In this document: in pieces, positions 1-5,033 of the stretch
How the letters are laid out: every line of letters starts with the position of its first letter
Position numbering within the stretch: the stretch's first letter is position 1
Assembly: GCA_020438595.1 (NCBI GenBank)
Contig: JAGQUI010000209.1
Coordinates: 1 to 5,429, forward strand
Direction of reading: 5' to 3'
Length of the DNA stretch: 5,429 nucleotides
Origin: Propionibacteriaceae bacterium
GTDB taxonomy: Bacteria > Actinomycetota > Actinomycetes > Propionibacteriales > Propionibacteriaceae
Made by a program: the position numbers and the translations under genes
The notes under the pieces: generated by a model
The model's database searches: none
What the model saw: the letters and a program-made list of their open reading frames with translations, nothing else
Told to the model about the DNA's origin: nothing

Positions 1-260
1 GCAGCCTCCTCAGGGACCGGGGTGGGGGCAGGTTGAGGAGCGGCCTCCTCAGGGACCGGTTGGGTGGTGGTGGCATCTTCAAGGACCGGTTCGGTGGCGG
101 ATGTGGATCCAGCGGTCCCTGAGGAGCTCCCGAGGGGCGAGGGAGCGTCACGAAGGGCGCCGATCGCCGCGGCGATCTCGGGCGGGAGCGCCTCGACCTG
201 CACCGGACGCGTGCCGGTGCCCAGGGCGGCCGAGGTGGCGAGTTGGGTGAAGTCGATCAC
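1..260 (-). CDS. DUF5691-like protein, N-terminal part (runs off left edge)
   Basis: Partial gene read on the minus strand, with a GTG start at 260-258 and 86 complete codons before the window edge; no stop occurs in frame. The protein begins V/M-IDFTQLATSAALGTGTRP and continues to a PPEIAAAI segment. This resembles the N-terminus of DUF5691 proteins (a short helix with an AALxGTxRRP-like motif). The start overlaps the stop of the upstream SWIM gene as GTGA, so translation is probably coupled. From about residue 38 the sequence becomes a Pro/Glu/Ala/Thr linker with a PVPEEAA motif seen twice and a degenerate third copy (PVLEDAT). Such a long linker so close to the N-terminus is unusual for the family as I know it. 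DUF5691 has no established biochemical function that I can state. The assignment rests on a short stretch plus the neighbouring SWIM gene. The reading frame is secure; the family call is moderate. Confidence 0.7.
   Translation of the reverse strand, partial: MIDFTQLATSAALGTGTRPVQVEALPPEIAAAIGALRDAPSPLGSSSGTAGSTSATEPVLEDATTTQPVPEEAAPQPAPTPVPEEA
4..126. repeat. Short direct and inverted repeats inside the DUF5691-like gene
   Basis: A 17-bp sequence (GCCTCCTCAGGGACCGG) occurs exactly at 4-20 and 43-59, a spacing of 39 bp or 13 codons. A third copy at 73-89 matches 14 of 17 bases, 30 bp further on. A 13-bp core in inverted orientation lies at 114-126. On the minus strand the direct copies encode the repeated PVPEEA linker. 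All spacings between direct copies are multiples of three, so copy-number change would keep the frame. Confidence 0.8.
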
Positions 261-1582
261 AGCGCCACCAGCCGATCGTCCACCACGGCGGCGCTGACGC
301 GCAGGCCGTCGCCGTCGAGTTCCCCGGCGAGCACGCACGGCCGGCCGCCGGCCACGGCGAGCGCCGGCCATGCCTTCTCCCCGATCACCGCGACCGAGTC
401 GCCTGCGGCGTCGACCAGGCCGAAGCCCGTCTCCGGGCCCTTCTGCAGTTCCCCTGCCACCAGGACGGGCCACTGCGGGAGCCAGGGGTCGGCGGCCAGC
501 GCCGTCCGCCACTGCGCCCTGGCCTGTGCCACGCTCGACCCCGTCACCGGCCAGGTCTCGAGCGGTTGCGCCTGGTCGGCCCGCGCGCCGACCACCGCGC
601 GCAGGGCGGGGCGGCCCGGGTGGAAGTGCAGCGTCGCCTCCACCGCCGTCCCCGGGTAGAGGTTCGACGTGAGCGGGGCACCGCCGGCGGCGAAGAACAT
701 GACCAGCGCCGGCCGGCCGGACGCGAGCCCGCGCAGCCAGACCCGGCGCACCGAGACCCGGTCCTCGTCGGCGTCGCGCAGGCCGACCACGACCCACGTG
801 TCCTGGACGCCGGGCGTGGCCAGGACGTCCTCGGAGCGCGTGCTGAACCCGAGGTGCGCCCGCACGGTCGCGACGAGGTCGTCCGGCAGCCGGTCGCGGT
901 GCTGCCAGGCGCGCACCAGCAGGTGCAGGCGGCCGAGGCCCTCGGTGAGCCGGACCGGCCAGTCGGGGGTGCCGTCGGTGATCCCGGCCAGCTCGCGCAA
1001 CCGGGTGGCCACGCCGGGCGCCTGGGCGTCGACCATCCGGGCCGCCTGCTCGAGGAACCGGCGGGTCCGGTGCCGGCTGTCGGCGGCCAGCCCCCGGCCG
1101 ATCTGGTCGCGCAGGAACAGCGCGAGGTCGGCCAGGCCGGCGTCGACCCGGTCGTCCCGGTCTGCGGCCCGCTTCGCAGCGGCCTGTTCCTGTTCGGGGG
1201 TCCGTTCGGCCGCGGCGCGGGACTCCGTCCGGCGGGTCGCCTGGTCGGAGTGCCGCTGCGCCCACTCGGACGCGAAGCCGGCCGCCACCCCTTGCTCGTC
1301 GATCCGCCCCTCCGCCCACAGGTAGAGGAGCGCGACCGCGTGCTTGCACGGGAACTTGTGGGACGGGCAGCTGCACTTGTAGCGCGGCCCGGCGACGTCG
1401 ATCGAGACCTGGTAGGGCGTCTTCCCCGAGCCCTGGCACCGCCCGAACAGCAGGCTGCCCGTCGCGCCGACATCGGTCCACGGGGTCGGGATGGCCAGCC
1501 GGCGCCCGGCCTTGCGCACCTGGTCGTCCGGAGCGGCGTCGTCGACCCGGTGCACGCTCCACCGGTCGTCCCCTCCAGCCAC
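257..1582 (-). CDS. SWIM zinc-finger family protein
   Basis: A 441-residue protein. The SWIM motif CxCx6CxH is intact at residues 70-81 (C70, C72, C79, H81) inside a YKCSCPSHKFPCKHAVAL-type segment, preceded by a GRCQGSGKTPYQVSID strand region. SWIM fingers bind zinc and are predicted to contact DNA or protein partners; no catalytic domain is visible here. A charged, Ala/Glu/Arg-rich helical stretch spans about residues 104-145. The remaining ~300 residues form a mixed domain typical of the long actinobacterial SWIM proteins. I chose the GTG at 1582-1580 because the product then starts just before the conserved RWSV segment, and because a TANNNT box lies exactly seven bases upstream with no Shine-Dalgarno sequence. 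A GTG three codons upstream (1591) is the alternative. The open frame extends far further upstream, to 2833, but that stretch is antisense to the nucleoside hydrolase. The gene is coupled to the DUF5691-like gene by a GTGA overlap. Its cellular role is unknown. Confidence 0.9.
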   Translation of the reverse strand: MAGGDDRWSVHRVDDAAPDDQVRKAGRRLAIPTPWTDVGATGSLLFGRCQGSGKTPYQVSIDVAGPRYKCSCPSHKFPCKHAVALLYLWAEGRIDEQGVAAGFASEWAQRHSDQATRRTESRAAAERTPEQEQAAAKRAADRDDRVDAGLADLALFLRDQIGRGLAADSRHRTRRFLEQAARMVDAQAPGVATRLRELAGITDGTPDWPVRLTEGLGRLHLLVRAWQHRDRLPDDLVATVRAHLGFSTRSEDVLATPGVQDTWVVVGLRDADEDRVSVRRVWLRGLASGRPALVMFFAAGGAPLTSNLYPGTAVEATLHFHPGRPALRAVVGARADQAQPLETWPVTGSSVAQARAQWRTALAADPWLPQWPVLVAGELQKGPETGFGLVDAAGDSVAVIGEKAWPALAVAGGRPCVLAGELDGDGLRVSAAVVDDRLVAL

Positions 1583-1589
1583 GCCCAGC

Positions 1590-1595
1590 ACGATA
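1590..1595 (-). promoter_or_regulatory. Predicted -10 box of the SWIM gene (leaderless promoter)
   Basis: On the minus strand TATCGT fits the actinobacterial TANNNT -10 pattern. It is followed by seven bases and then the GTG codon at 1582, so transcription would begin at or next to the start codon. No good -35 hexamer is visible. There is no purine-rich ribosome binding site upstream of the GTG. Confidence 0.5.
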
Positions 1596-1648
1596 GCGAC
1601 CCGAGGTGACGGGGGCGGGCCACGCCGCGCGGGTGGCAGTCGTTGCAC

Positions 1649-1678
1649 TTCGGCGCGTGACGTGGGCCCGGTTAGGGT
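1649..1678 (+). promoter_or_regulatory. Predicted promoter of the nucleoside hydrolase gene
   Basis: A TAGGGT -10 box at 1673-1678 fits TANNNT. A TTCGGC sequence at 1649-1654, 18 bp upstream, is a weak -35 candidate. The predicted start of transcription near 1685 leaves a leader of about 18 nt that contains a strong GAGGAGGG ribosome binding site (1693-1700). The SWIM promoter points the other way about 77 bp to the left, so the two genes share a compact divergent control region. Confidence 0.45.
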
Positions 1679-1702
1679 GGCCCCCGAAGGGCGAGGAGGG
1701 GC

Positions 1703-2677
1703 ATGGCAGGCATACCGGTCATCATCGACACCGACACCGCGCAGGACGACTGCGTCACGATCCTGCTCGGGCTGCTCGACCCGGCGGCCGACCTGCGGGC
1801 GATCACCATGGTCGCGGGCAACGTCGGCTTCGACCAGCAGGTCGCCAACGCCCACCTGACCCTGAACGTGGCGGGACGGCTCGGCCGGGTGCCGGTGCAC
1901 ATCGGGTGCCGGCGTCCCCTGCTGCGCGACTGGGCCTCCGCCGAGGACGTGCACGGGGACGGCTCCGGCGGGCTCTCGATGGACCTCGCCCGCGTCCGGA
2001 ACGACCCCGAGCACGCCGTGAACGCGCTGCTGCGGCTCACCGCGGAGGCGCCGGGCGAACTCAACCTGATCGCGATCGGGCCGCTGACCAACATCGCCAC
2101 CGCGGTGGTGATGGACCGCGAGTTCGCGTCCCGGGTGAAGAGCCTGTGGATCATGGGCGGCTCGAACAACGGGCGCGGGAACATCACCCCCAGCGCGGAG
2201 TTCAACTTCTACGTCGACCCGGAGGCCGCGCAGATCGTGCTCGACGCAGGGTTCCCGGACGTCCGGATCATCCCGTGGGCGCCGCTGACCCTGCGGGACG
2301 CCACGTTCGCCCGTCCCGACTACGACCGGCTCTGCGCGCTCGGGACGCCGCTGGCGCGGTTCTTCCAGCGGATGTGCGACGCCACCATCGACTACGACGA
2401 GTCGGTCGGCGTGGACGGCTCGACCCACCCCGACTCGCTCACGCTGGCGCTGCTGCTGCACCCCGAACTGGTGCAGGCGAGCGCGCCCTACCGGGTGGAC
2501 GTCGAGACGGCGTCCGGGCTCACCCGGGGGATGTCGACGATGGCCTGGGCCAAGTTCGGCCTCGCACCCAACGCGCAGGTGGTCGAGCAGGTCGACTCCG
2601 CCGGCTTCTACGCGGTCCTGCAGCGCCTGCTCGCCACTCCGACCGAGCCCGACCTCCCGATCGCCGGCCTCGACTGA
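1703..2677 (+). CDS. Nucleoside hydrolase (IunH/RihA-like family)
   Basis: A 324-residue cytoplasmic enzyme of about the usual family length (~310-330), predicted to hydrolyse the N-glycosidic bond of ribonucleosides to base plus ribose. The N-terminal calcium-binding Asp cluster is DTDTAQDD (residues 9-16), with D11, D15 and D16 aligned to the D10, D14 and D15 ligands of the Crithidia enzyme. Other family signatures are GN at 39-40, IGPLTNIA at 125-132, GG at 152-153 and PSAEFNFYVDPEAA at 163-176, with ribose-binding E166 and N168. The last Asp ligand is probably D244 in THPDSLTLA. Two deviations stand out: the usual DPG becomes DTA, and the usual HD pair is HPD (H242-P243-D244). Substrate preference cannot be read from the sequence. 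The ATG at 1703 is preceded by GAGGAGGG, though only about three bases separate AGGAGG from the ATG. The gene stands alone, divergent from the SWIM gene and followed by an inverted-repeat element. Confidence 0.93.
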   Translation: MAGIPVIIDTDTAQDDCVTILLGLLDPAADLRAITMVAGNVGFDQQVANAHLTLNVAGRLGRVPVHIGCRRPLLRDWASAEDVHGDGSGGLSMDLARVRNDPEHAVNALLRLTAEAPGELNLIAIGPLTNIATAVVMDREFASRVKSLWIMGGSNNGRGNITPSAEFNFYVDPEAAQIVLDAGFPDVRIIPWAPLTLRDATFARPDYDRLCALGTPLARFFQRMCDATIDYDESVGVDGSTHPDSLTLALLLHPELVQASAPYRVDVETASGLTRGMSTMAWAKFGLAPNAQVVEQVDSAGFYAVLQRLLATPTEPDLPIAGLD

Positions 2678-2694
2678 CCGCGCGTCCCCCACAA

Positions 2695-2759
2695 ACGCTC
2701 CCGAAAGTCCCAGACGCTCCCGAAATTTCGGGAGCAACGAGGAATTTCGGGAGCGTCTG
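2695..2759. repeat. Symmetric four-copy inverted-repeat element (possible terminator)
   Basis: The 10-mer GCTCCCGAAA occurs at 2697-2706 and 2716-2725. Its reverse complement occurs at 2726-2735 and 2745-2754. The copies on each arm are 19 bp apart and the whole is symmetric about 2725/2726. The inner two copies form a perfect 20-bp palindrome. An alternative 17-bp perfect stem pairs 2711-2727 with 2743-2759 around a 15-nt loop. The element begins 17 bp after the nucleoside hydrolase stop codon, so it may end that transcript, although no U-tract follows. It could equally be a dispersed intergenic repeat or a protein-binding site. Confidence 0.75.
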
Positions 2760-2787
2760 TGCGAGATCGCGCGCAGATCGGGGCCGT

Positions 2788-2817
2788 GTCGCCCGAACGG
2801 GGGTCGCCCGAACGGGG
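2788..2817. repeat. 15-bp tandem duplication
   Basis: GTCGCCCGAACGGGG is present twice, head to tail (2788-2802 and 2803-2817), without mismatches. Each unit contains an interrupted CCCG-AA-CGGG dyad. It lies between the inverted-repeat element and the gene at 2918, in non-coding sequence. No function can be assigned. Confidence 0.85.
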
Positions 2818-2821
2818 TCTT

Positions 2822-2833
2822 ATGTCCGGACAT
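2822..2833. promoter_or_regulatory. Perfect 12-bp palindrome, operator candidate
   Basis: ATGTCCGGACAT is its own reverse complement and lies 84 bp upstream of the start codon at 2918. Its size and symmetry suit a dimeric helix-turn-helix regulator. No regulator gene lies nearby in the window and no convincing -10 box could be placed next to it, so the operator role is inference only. Confidence 0.35.
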
Positions 2834-2917
2834 GCTCCAGGAGTGAAATCGACCTCGGAGGTATCACCCACCAAAGGCGCCGCCTCTTGTACAACGGCAG
2901 GACCTTGGGAGGGGATC

Positions 2918-3454
2918 ATGCTGAGGATGGACACCTGGGAGCAAGCGGCTTCCCGCACGGCAACGCGGGTCGTGACGAGCCCGACCCACTACTTCCGGCA
3001 CGCCGGCCAGAGCGCTGCGTCGCTCGCCCGGCTGATCCGTGAGCACTGCGTCGACTACCGCTGCACCGACCACGTCACCGTCTGGGCCCGAGAGGTGCGC
3101 GGCTTCGGCCCCGACCTCGTCACCGAGGACGCCTTCGAGGTGCTCGGCTGGACGACCGCCGCGATGCTGCGGACCTCGTTGTCGCGCCGACTGGACGCAC
3201 TGAACCCGGTGGCCGCCTTCCGGCTGCTCGACCAGCCCGAGATCGGCGGTCTCGAGCTCTCCCACTCCGACTACGTCGTGCTGCGCAGCCGCTACGGCTT
3301 CGGCAACGAGTGGCCGGCCGAGCTGTCCGGGGCGATCTCCGGACTCGACCTCGACCTGTGGATCTCTGCGGAGCCGGCCGAGCTGGACGGCGCGGTCGCG
3401 CTCGAATTCGAGACCTACCTGCGCCGCTTCGCCGGTACCGAGATCGCCGAGTGA
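2918..3454 (+). CDS. Unrecognised 178-residue protein
   Basis: I do not recognise a family. The ATG at 2918 is chosen because a strong GGGAGGGG ribosome binding site (2907-2914) lies just upstream. The frame stays open back to an ATG at 2759, but that extension crosses the repeats and palindrome and translates to low-complexity sequence. A second ATG at 2927 is possible but has poorer spacing. The product is soluble-looking, with no signal peptide or membrane segment. It has a basic N-terminal third, two cysteines near each other (C44, C49), a HVTVWAREV segment (52-60), a helical LVTEDAFEVLGWTTAAMLRTSLSRRLDAL region (67-95), and an acidic Leu/Asp/Glu-rich C-terminus (about 133-168). Codon use matches the neighbours (strong G/C third positions), supporting a real gene. 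It has its own upstream intergenic region and ends 151 bp before the phosphatase gene. A role in binding or regulation is possible, but nothing in the sequence proves it. Confidence 0.8.
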   Translation: MLRMDTWEQAASRTATRVVTSPTHYFRHAGQSAASLARLIREHCVDYRCTDHVTVWAREVRGFGPDLVTEDAFEVLGWTTAAMLRTSLSRRLDALNPVAAFRLLDQPEIGGLELSHSDYVVLRSRYGFGNEWPAELSGAISGLDLDLWISAEPAELDGAVALEFETYLRRFAGTEIAE

Positions 3455-3464
3455 GACCGCACCG

Positions 3465-3482
3465 TACGTAAAGATACGTATC
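3465..3482. promoter_or_regulatory. Paired TACGTA palindromes, one helical turn apart
   Basis: TACGTA occurs at 3465-3470 and 3475-3480, exactly 10 bp apart. The second copy sits inside the 10-bp palindrome GATACGTATC (3473-3482). This is an AT-rich island in otherwise GC-rich DNA, just after the stop codon of the 178-residue gene and about 50 bp upstream of the predicted phosphatase -10 box. The phasing suits a regulator bound on one face of the helix; no specific regulator is indicated. Confidence 0.35.
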
Positions 3483-3522
3483 ACCAGAGCGTCGTCTGGT
3501 CGCCGAGTGGTGGTCATCCGGG
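3479..3522 (+). promoter_or_regulatory. Candidate PHO-box array (PhoP-type 11-bp direct repeats)
   Basis: GGTCATCCGGG at 3512-3522 matches all 11 positions of the Streptomyces PhoP direct-repeat-unit consensus G(G/T)TCAYYYR(G/C)G as I remember it. Reading upstream in strict 11-bp phase, the units at 3501-3511, 3490-3500 and 3479-3489 match 5, 8 and 7 of 11 positions; the last contains the TCACC core. The array ends six bases before the predicted -10 box, in the place of a -35 element, as expected for an activator. The downstream gene encodes a secreted phosphatase, which makes phosphate-starvation control plausible. The pattern is seen; the PhoP assignment is inference. Confidence 0.45.
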
Positions 3523-3527
3523 CTGCC

Positions 3528-3533
3528 TAGCGT
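3528..3533 (+). promoter_or_regulatory. Predicted -10 box of the phosphatase gene
   Basis: TAGCGT fits the TANNNT pattern and would place the transcript start near 3540, giving a leader of about 65 nt. No good -35 hexamer is present at the right distance, consistent with a promoter that needs an activator. Confidence 0.45.
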
Positions 3534-3540
3534 GGCGGCC

Positions 3541-3590
3541 GAACCCCCAGGTGAGAGACATCGCCCGCCGTGGGCGGACCCGGGGGATTC
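3541..3590 (+). other. Nested hairpin at the start of the phosphatase mRNA leader
   Basis: GAACCCCC at 3541-3548 can pair with GGGGGATTC at 3582-3590 (eight pairs with one bulged A). Inside it, CGCCC at 3562-3566 pairs with GGGCG at 3572-3576 around a five-base loop. The structure would begin almost at the predicted 5' end of the mRNA and leaves the ribosome binding site (AGGAG at 3595-3599) free. It may stabilise the message. It does not match a riboswitch class I know. Confidence 0.4.
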
Positions 3591-3605
3591 GGTGAGGAGA
3601 ACCCC

Positions 3606-4907
3606 ATGTCCAGTCCCGTCAGGTACCTGGCCGCCCTCGCGGGCAGCGCCCTGGTGCTGACCAGCCTGGCGTCCGCCGCCCCGGTGGCCCACGCCGATGC
3701 CACGATCCAGGTCAAGGACCTGGTGCTGACGGTCGGCGCGACCTCCAGCGAGCGGGGCGTCGCCTGGCTCGGCGGAGTCGGCGTCGACGACCACATCCAG
3801 CTCACGCAGGTCACCGGTCGTTCACACCACCGGACGACGACCGTGGCGCCCACCAGCGCCGGGACCGCCGGTGAGCAGACCGGCTGGGAGTGGAACCAGG
3901 CCACCCTGCGCGGCCTGAAGACCCACACGACCTACAGCTACCGCATCTGCTCCGCCGCCGGCTCCTGCACCGACGCGCACCGGTTCCGCACCGGCAGCGC
4001 CGGCAACTTCAGCTTCCTCGTCTACGGCGACCCGCAGGTCTACGTCCAGAAGGGCGGCAACCCGACCACCGCGGTGGTCGACGGCTGGACGCAGACGCTC
4101 GCCGAGTCCACCGGTGCCTTCCCGAAGACGGCGTTCCTGCTCACCGCGGGCGACCAGGTGGACAGCTACAACGTGTCCGCGCAGCCCGCCGAGTGGGACG
4201 GCTTCCTCTCCCCGGAGCAGCTCACCACGTACGGCCTGGCGCCCAACGTGGGCAACCACGACGACGCGAGCACCACGGGCTACCTCTACGCACAGCACTT
4301 CGCCCTGCCGAACCTGAGCACGACCGGGCAGTCGGCCGCGGGCACCGGCGACTACTGGTACACCTACAACGGCGTGCTCTTCCTGAGCATCAACTCCAAC
4401 AGCCTGGACTTCGCCGGCCACGAGGCCTTCCTGGAGCAGGCGGTCAAGGCGGCGCCGAAGGCCAGGTGGCGGATCCTCTCCTTCCACCACGCCCCGTTCA
4501 GTTCGGCCGACCACCCGCTGGACAGCAACGTGGCACAGATCAGGGAGCAGTTCACGCCGGTGATCAGCAAGCTCGGCATCGACCTGGTGCTGAACGGCCA
4601 CGACCACGACTACACCCGCAGCTACCTGATGGACGGCGACTCGGTGGCCTCCCCCCAGGCGGGCGGCCACGTGACGGCGAAGCCGGGCCAGGTGCTCTAC
4701 ATCACCACCAACTCCGCCTCCGGCGGCAAGTTCTACGACCTGACCGGTCCCTACCCCTGGGCGGCGGTCACGAACCAGGCCGACAAGGCGAACTACACCA
4801 ACGTGGAGGTCACCGGCGATGCTCTCGTCGTGACCACTTACGAGGTCGGCGGCTCGGTGATCGACCGGGTCACGCTGACCAGGACGAAGGCCCGGTGCGG
4901 TAGGTAA
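3606..4907 (+). CDS. Secreted purple-acid-phosphatase-like metallophosphoesterase
   Basis: A 433-residue exported protein predicted to hydrolyse phosphate esters outside the cell. A Sec signal peptide spans about residues 1-30, with a hydrophobic core LAALAGSALVLTSLASAA and an AHA|D cleavage site. Residues ~35-130 look like the N-terminal fibronectin-III-like domain of purple acid phosphatases, with C115 and C121 able to form a disulfide. The calcineurin-like domain follows: GDPQ (141-144), GDQVD (182-186), GNHD (216-219), FHH (293-295) and GHDH (331-334). These supply the two-metal centre: D142, D183, N217, a His of the FHH motif, H332 and H334. The first-motif His of classical DxH enzymes is Gln here, and the GDxxY tyrosine of true purple acid phosphatases is Asp. 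It is therefore a relative rather than a canonical member, and the substrate is uncertain. The ATG at 3606 has AGGAG six bases upstream and gives a clean signal peptide; an upstream ATG (3570) would add 12 residues without a ribosome binding site. A PHO-box-like array precedes it and a strong hairpin follows. Confidence 0.92.
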   Translation: MSSPVRYLAALAGSALVLTSLASAAPVAHADATIQVKDLVLTVGATSSERGVAWLGGVGVDDHIQLTQVTGRSHHRTTTVAPTSAGTAGEQTGWEWNQATLRGLKTHTTYSYRICSAAGSCTDAHRFRTGSAGNFSFLVYGDPQVYVQKGGNPTTAVVDGWTQTLAESTGAFPKTAFLLTAGDQVDSYNVSAQPAEWDGFLSPEQLTTYGLAPNVGNHDDASTTGYLYAQHFALPNLSTTGQSAAGTGDYWYTYNGVLFLSINSNSLDFAGHEAFLEQAVKAAPKARWRILSFHHAPFSSADHPLDSNVAQIREQFTPVISKLGIDLVLNGHDHDYTRSYLMDGDSVASPQAGGHVTAKPGQVLYITTNSASGGKFYDLTGPYPWAAVTNQADKANYTNVEVTGDALVVTTYEVGGSVIDRVTLTRTKARCGR

Positions 4908-4929
4908 CGCACCTGCGGTATCGATACCG

Positions 4930-4971
4930 GGTGCCGCGCGGGCCGGGGGGAGCCCCGGTGCGCGCGGCACC
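4930..4971 (+). terminator. Strong GC-rich terminator-like hairpin
   Basis: GGTGCCGCGC at 4930-4939 pairs perfectly with GCGCGGCACC at 4962-4971, and G4940 extends the stem with C4961. After a small internal mismatch, CCGGGG (4943-4948) pairs with CCCCGG (4953-4958) around a four-base loop. It begins 22 bp after the phosphatase stop codon. No U-tract follows, which is common for actinobacterial terminators. It separates the phosphatase from the glutamate-cysteine ligase gene. Confidence 0.75.
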
Positions 4972-5000
4972 TGCGTCCAGCCAGTTTGCCCGTGGGGGTG

Positions 5001-5027
5001 TTGAACCTCGCGCCCGATGGGCATACT
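5001..5027 (+). promoter_or_regulatory. Predicted leaderless promoter of the glutamate-cysteine ligase gene
   Basis: A TTGAAC sequence at 5001-5006 resembles a -35 box and CATACT at 5022-5027 a -10 box; the 15-bp spacer is short. The -10 box ends six bases before the ATG at 5034, so the predicted transcript starts at the A of the start codon. No Shine-Dalgarno sequence lies in front of the ATG. Both facts point to a leaderless mRNA. Confidence 0.5.
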
Positions 5028-5033
5028 CCCGAC

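Noticed and set aside
566..1609. A 347-codon plus-strand open frame opposite the SWIM gene, and the long frame 1606-3042
   Set aside because: Both translate to Arg/Pro/Ala-rich sequence without motifs and lie opposite or out of frame with well-supported genes.
1583..2833. An N-terminal extension of the SWIM protein to 858 residues on the minus strand
   Set aside because: The added stretch is antisense to the clearly real nucleoside hydrolase, has no family similarity, and the SWIM family N-terminus begins near 1582.
2862..2872. A TATCACCCACC stretch resembling a PHO-box unit (8 of 11 positions) before the 178-residue gene
   Set aside because: It is isolated, with no in-phase neighbouring units and no nearby -10 box.
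2759..2917. An upstream start (2759 or 2822) for the 178-residue protein
   Set aside because: The extension covers the tandem repeat and palindrome, lacks a good ribosome binding site, and the ATG at 2918 has a strong one.
3534..3605. A riboswitch (for example the c-di-AMP ydaO class) in the phosphatase leader
   Set aside because: The leader is only about 65 nt and lacks the conserved core of that class; only simple nested stems are seen.
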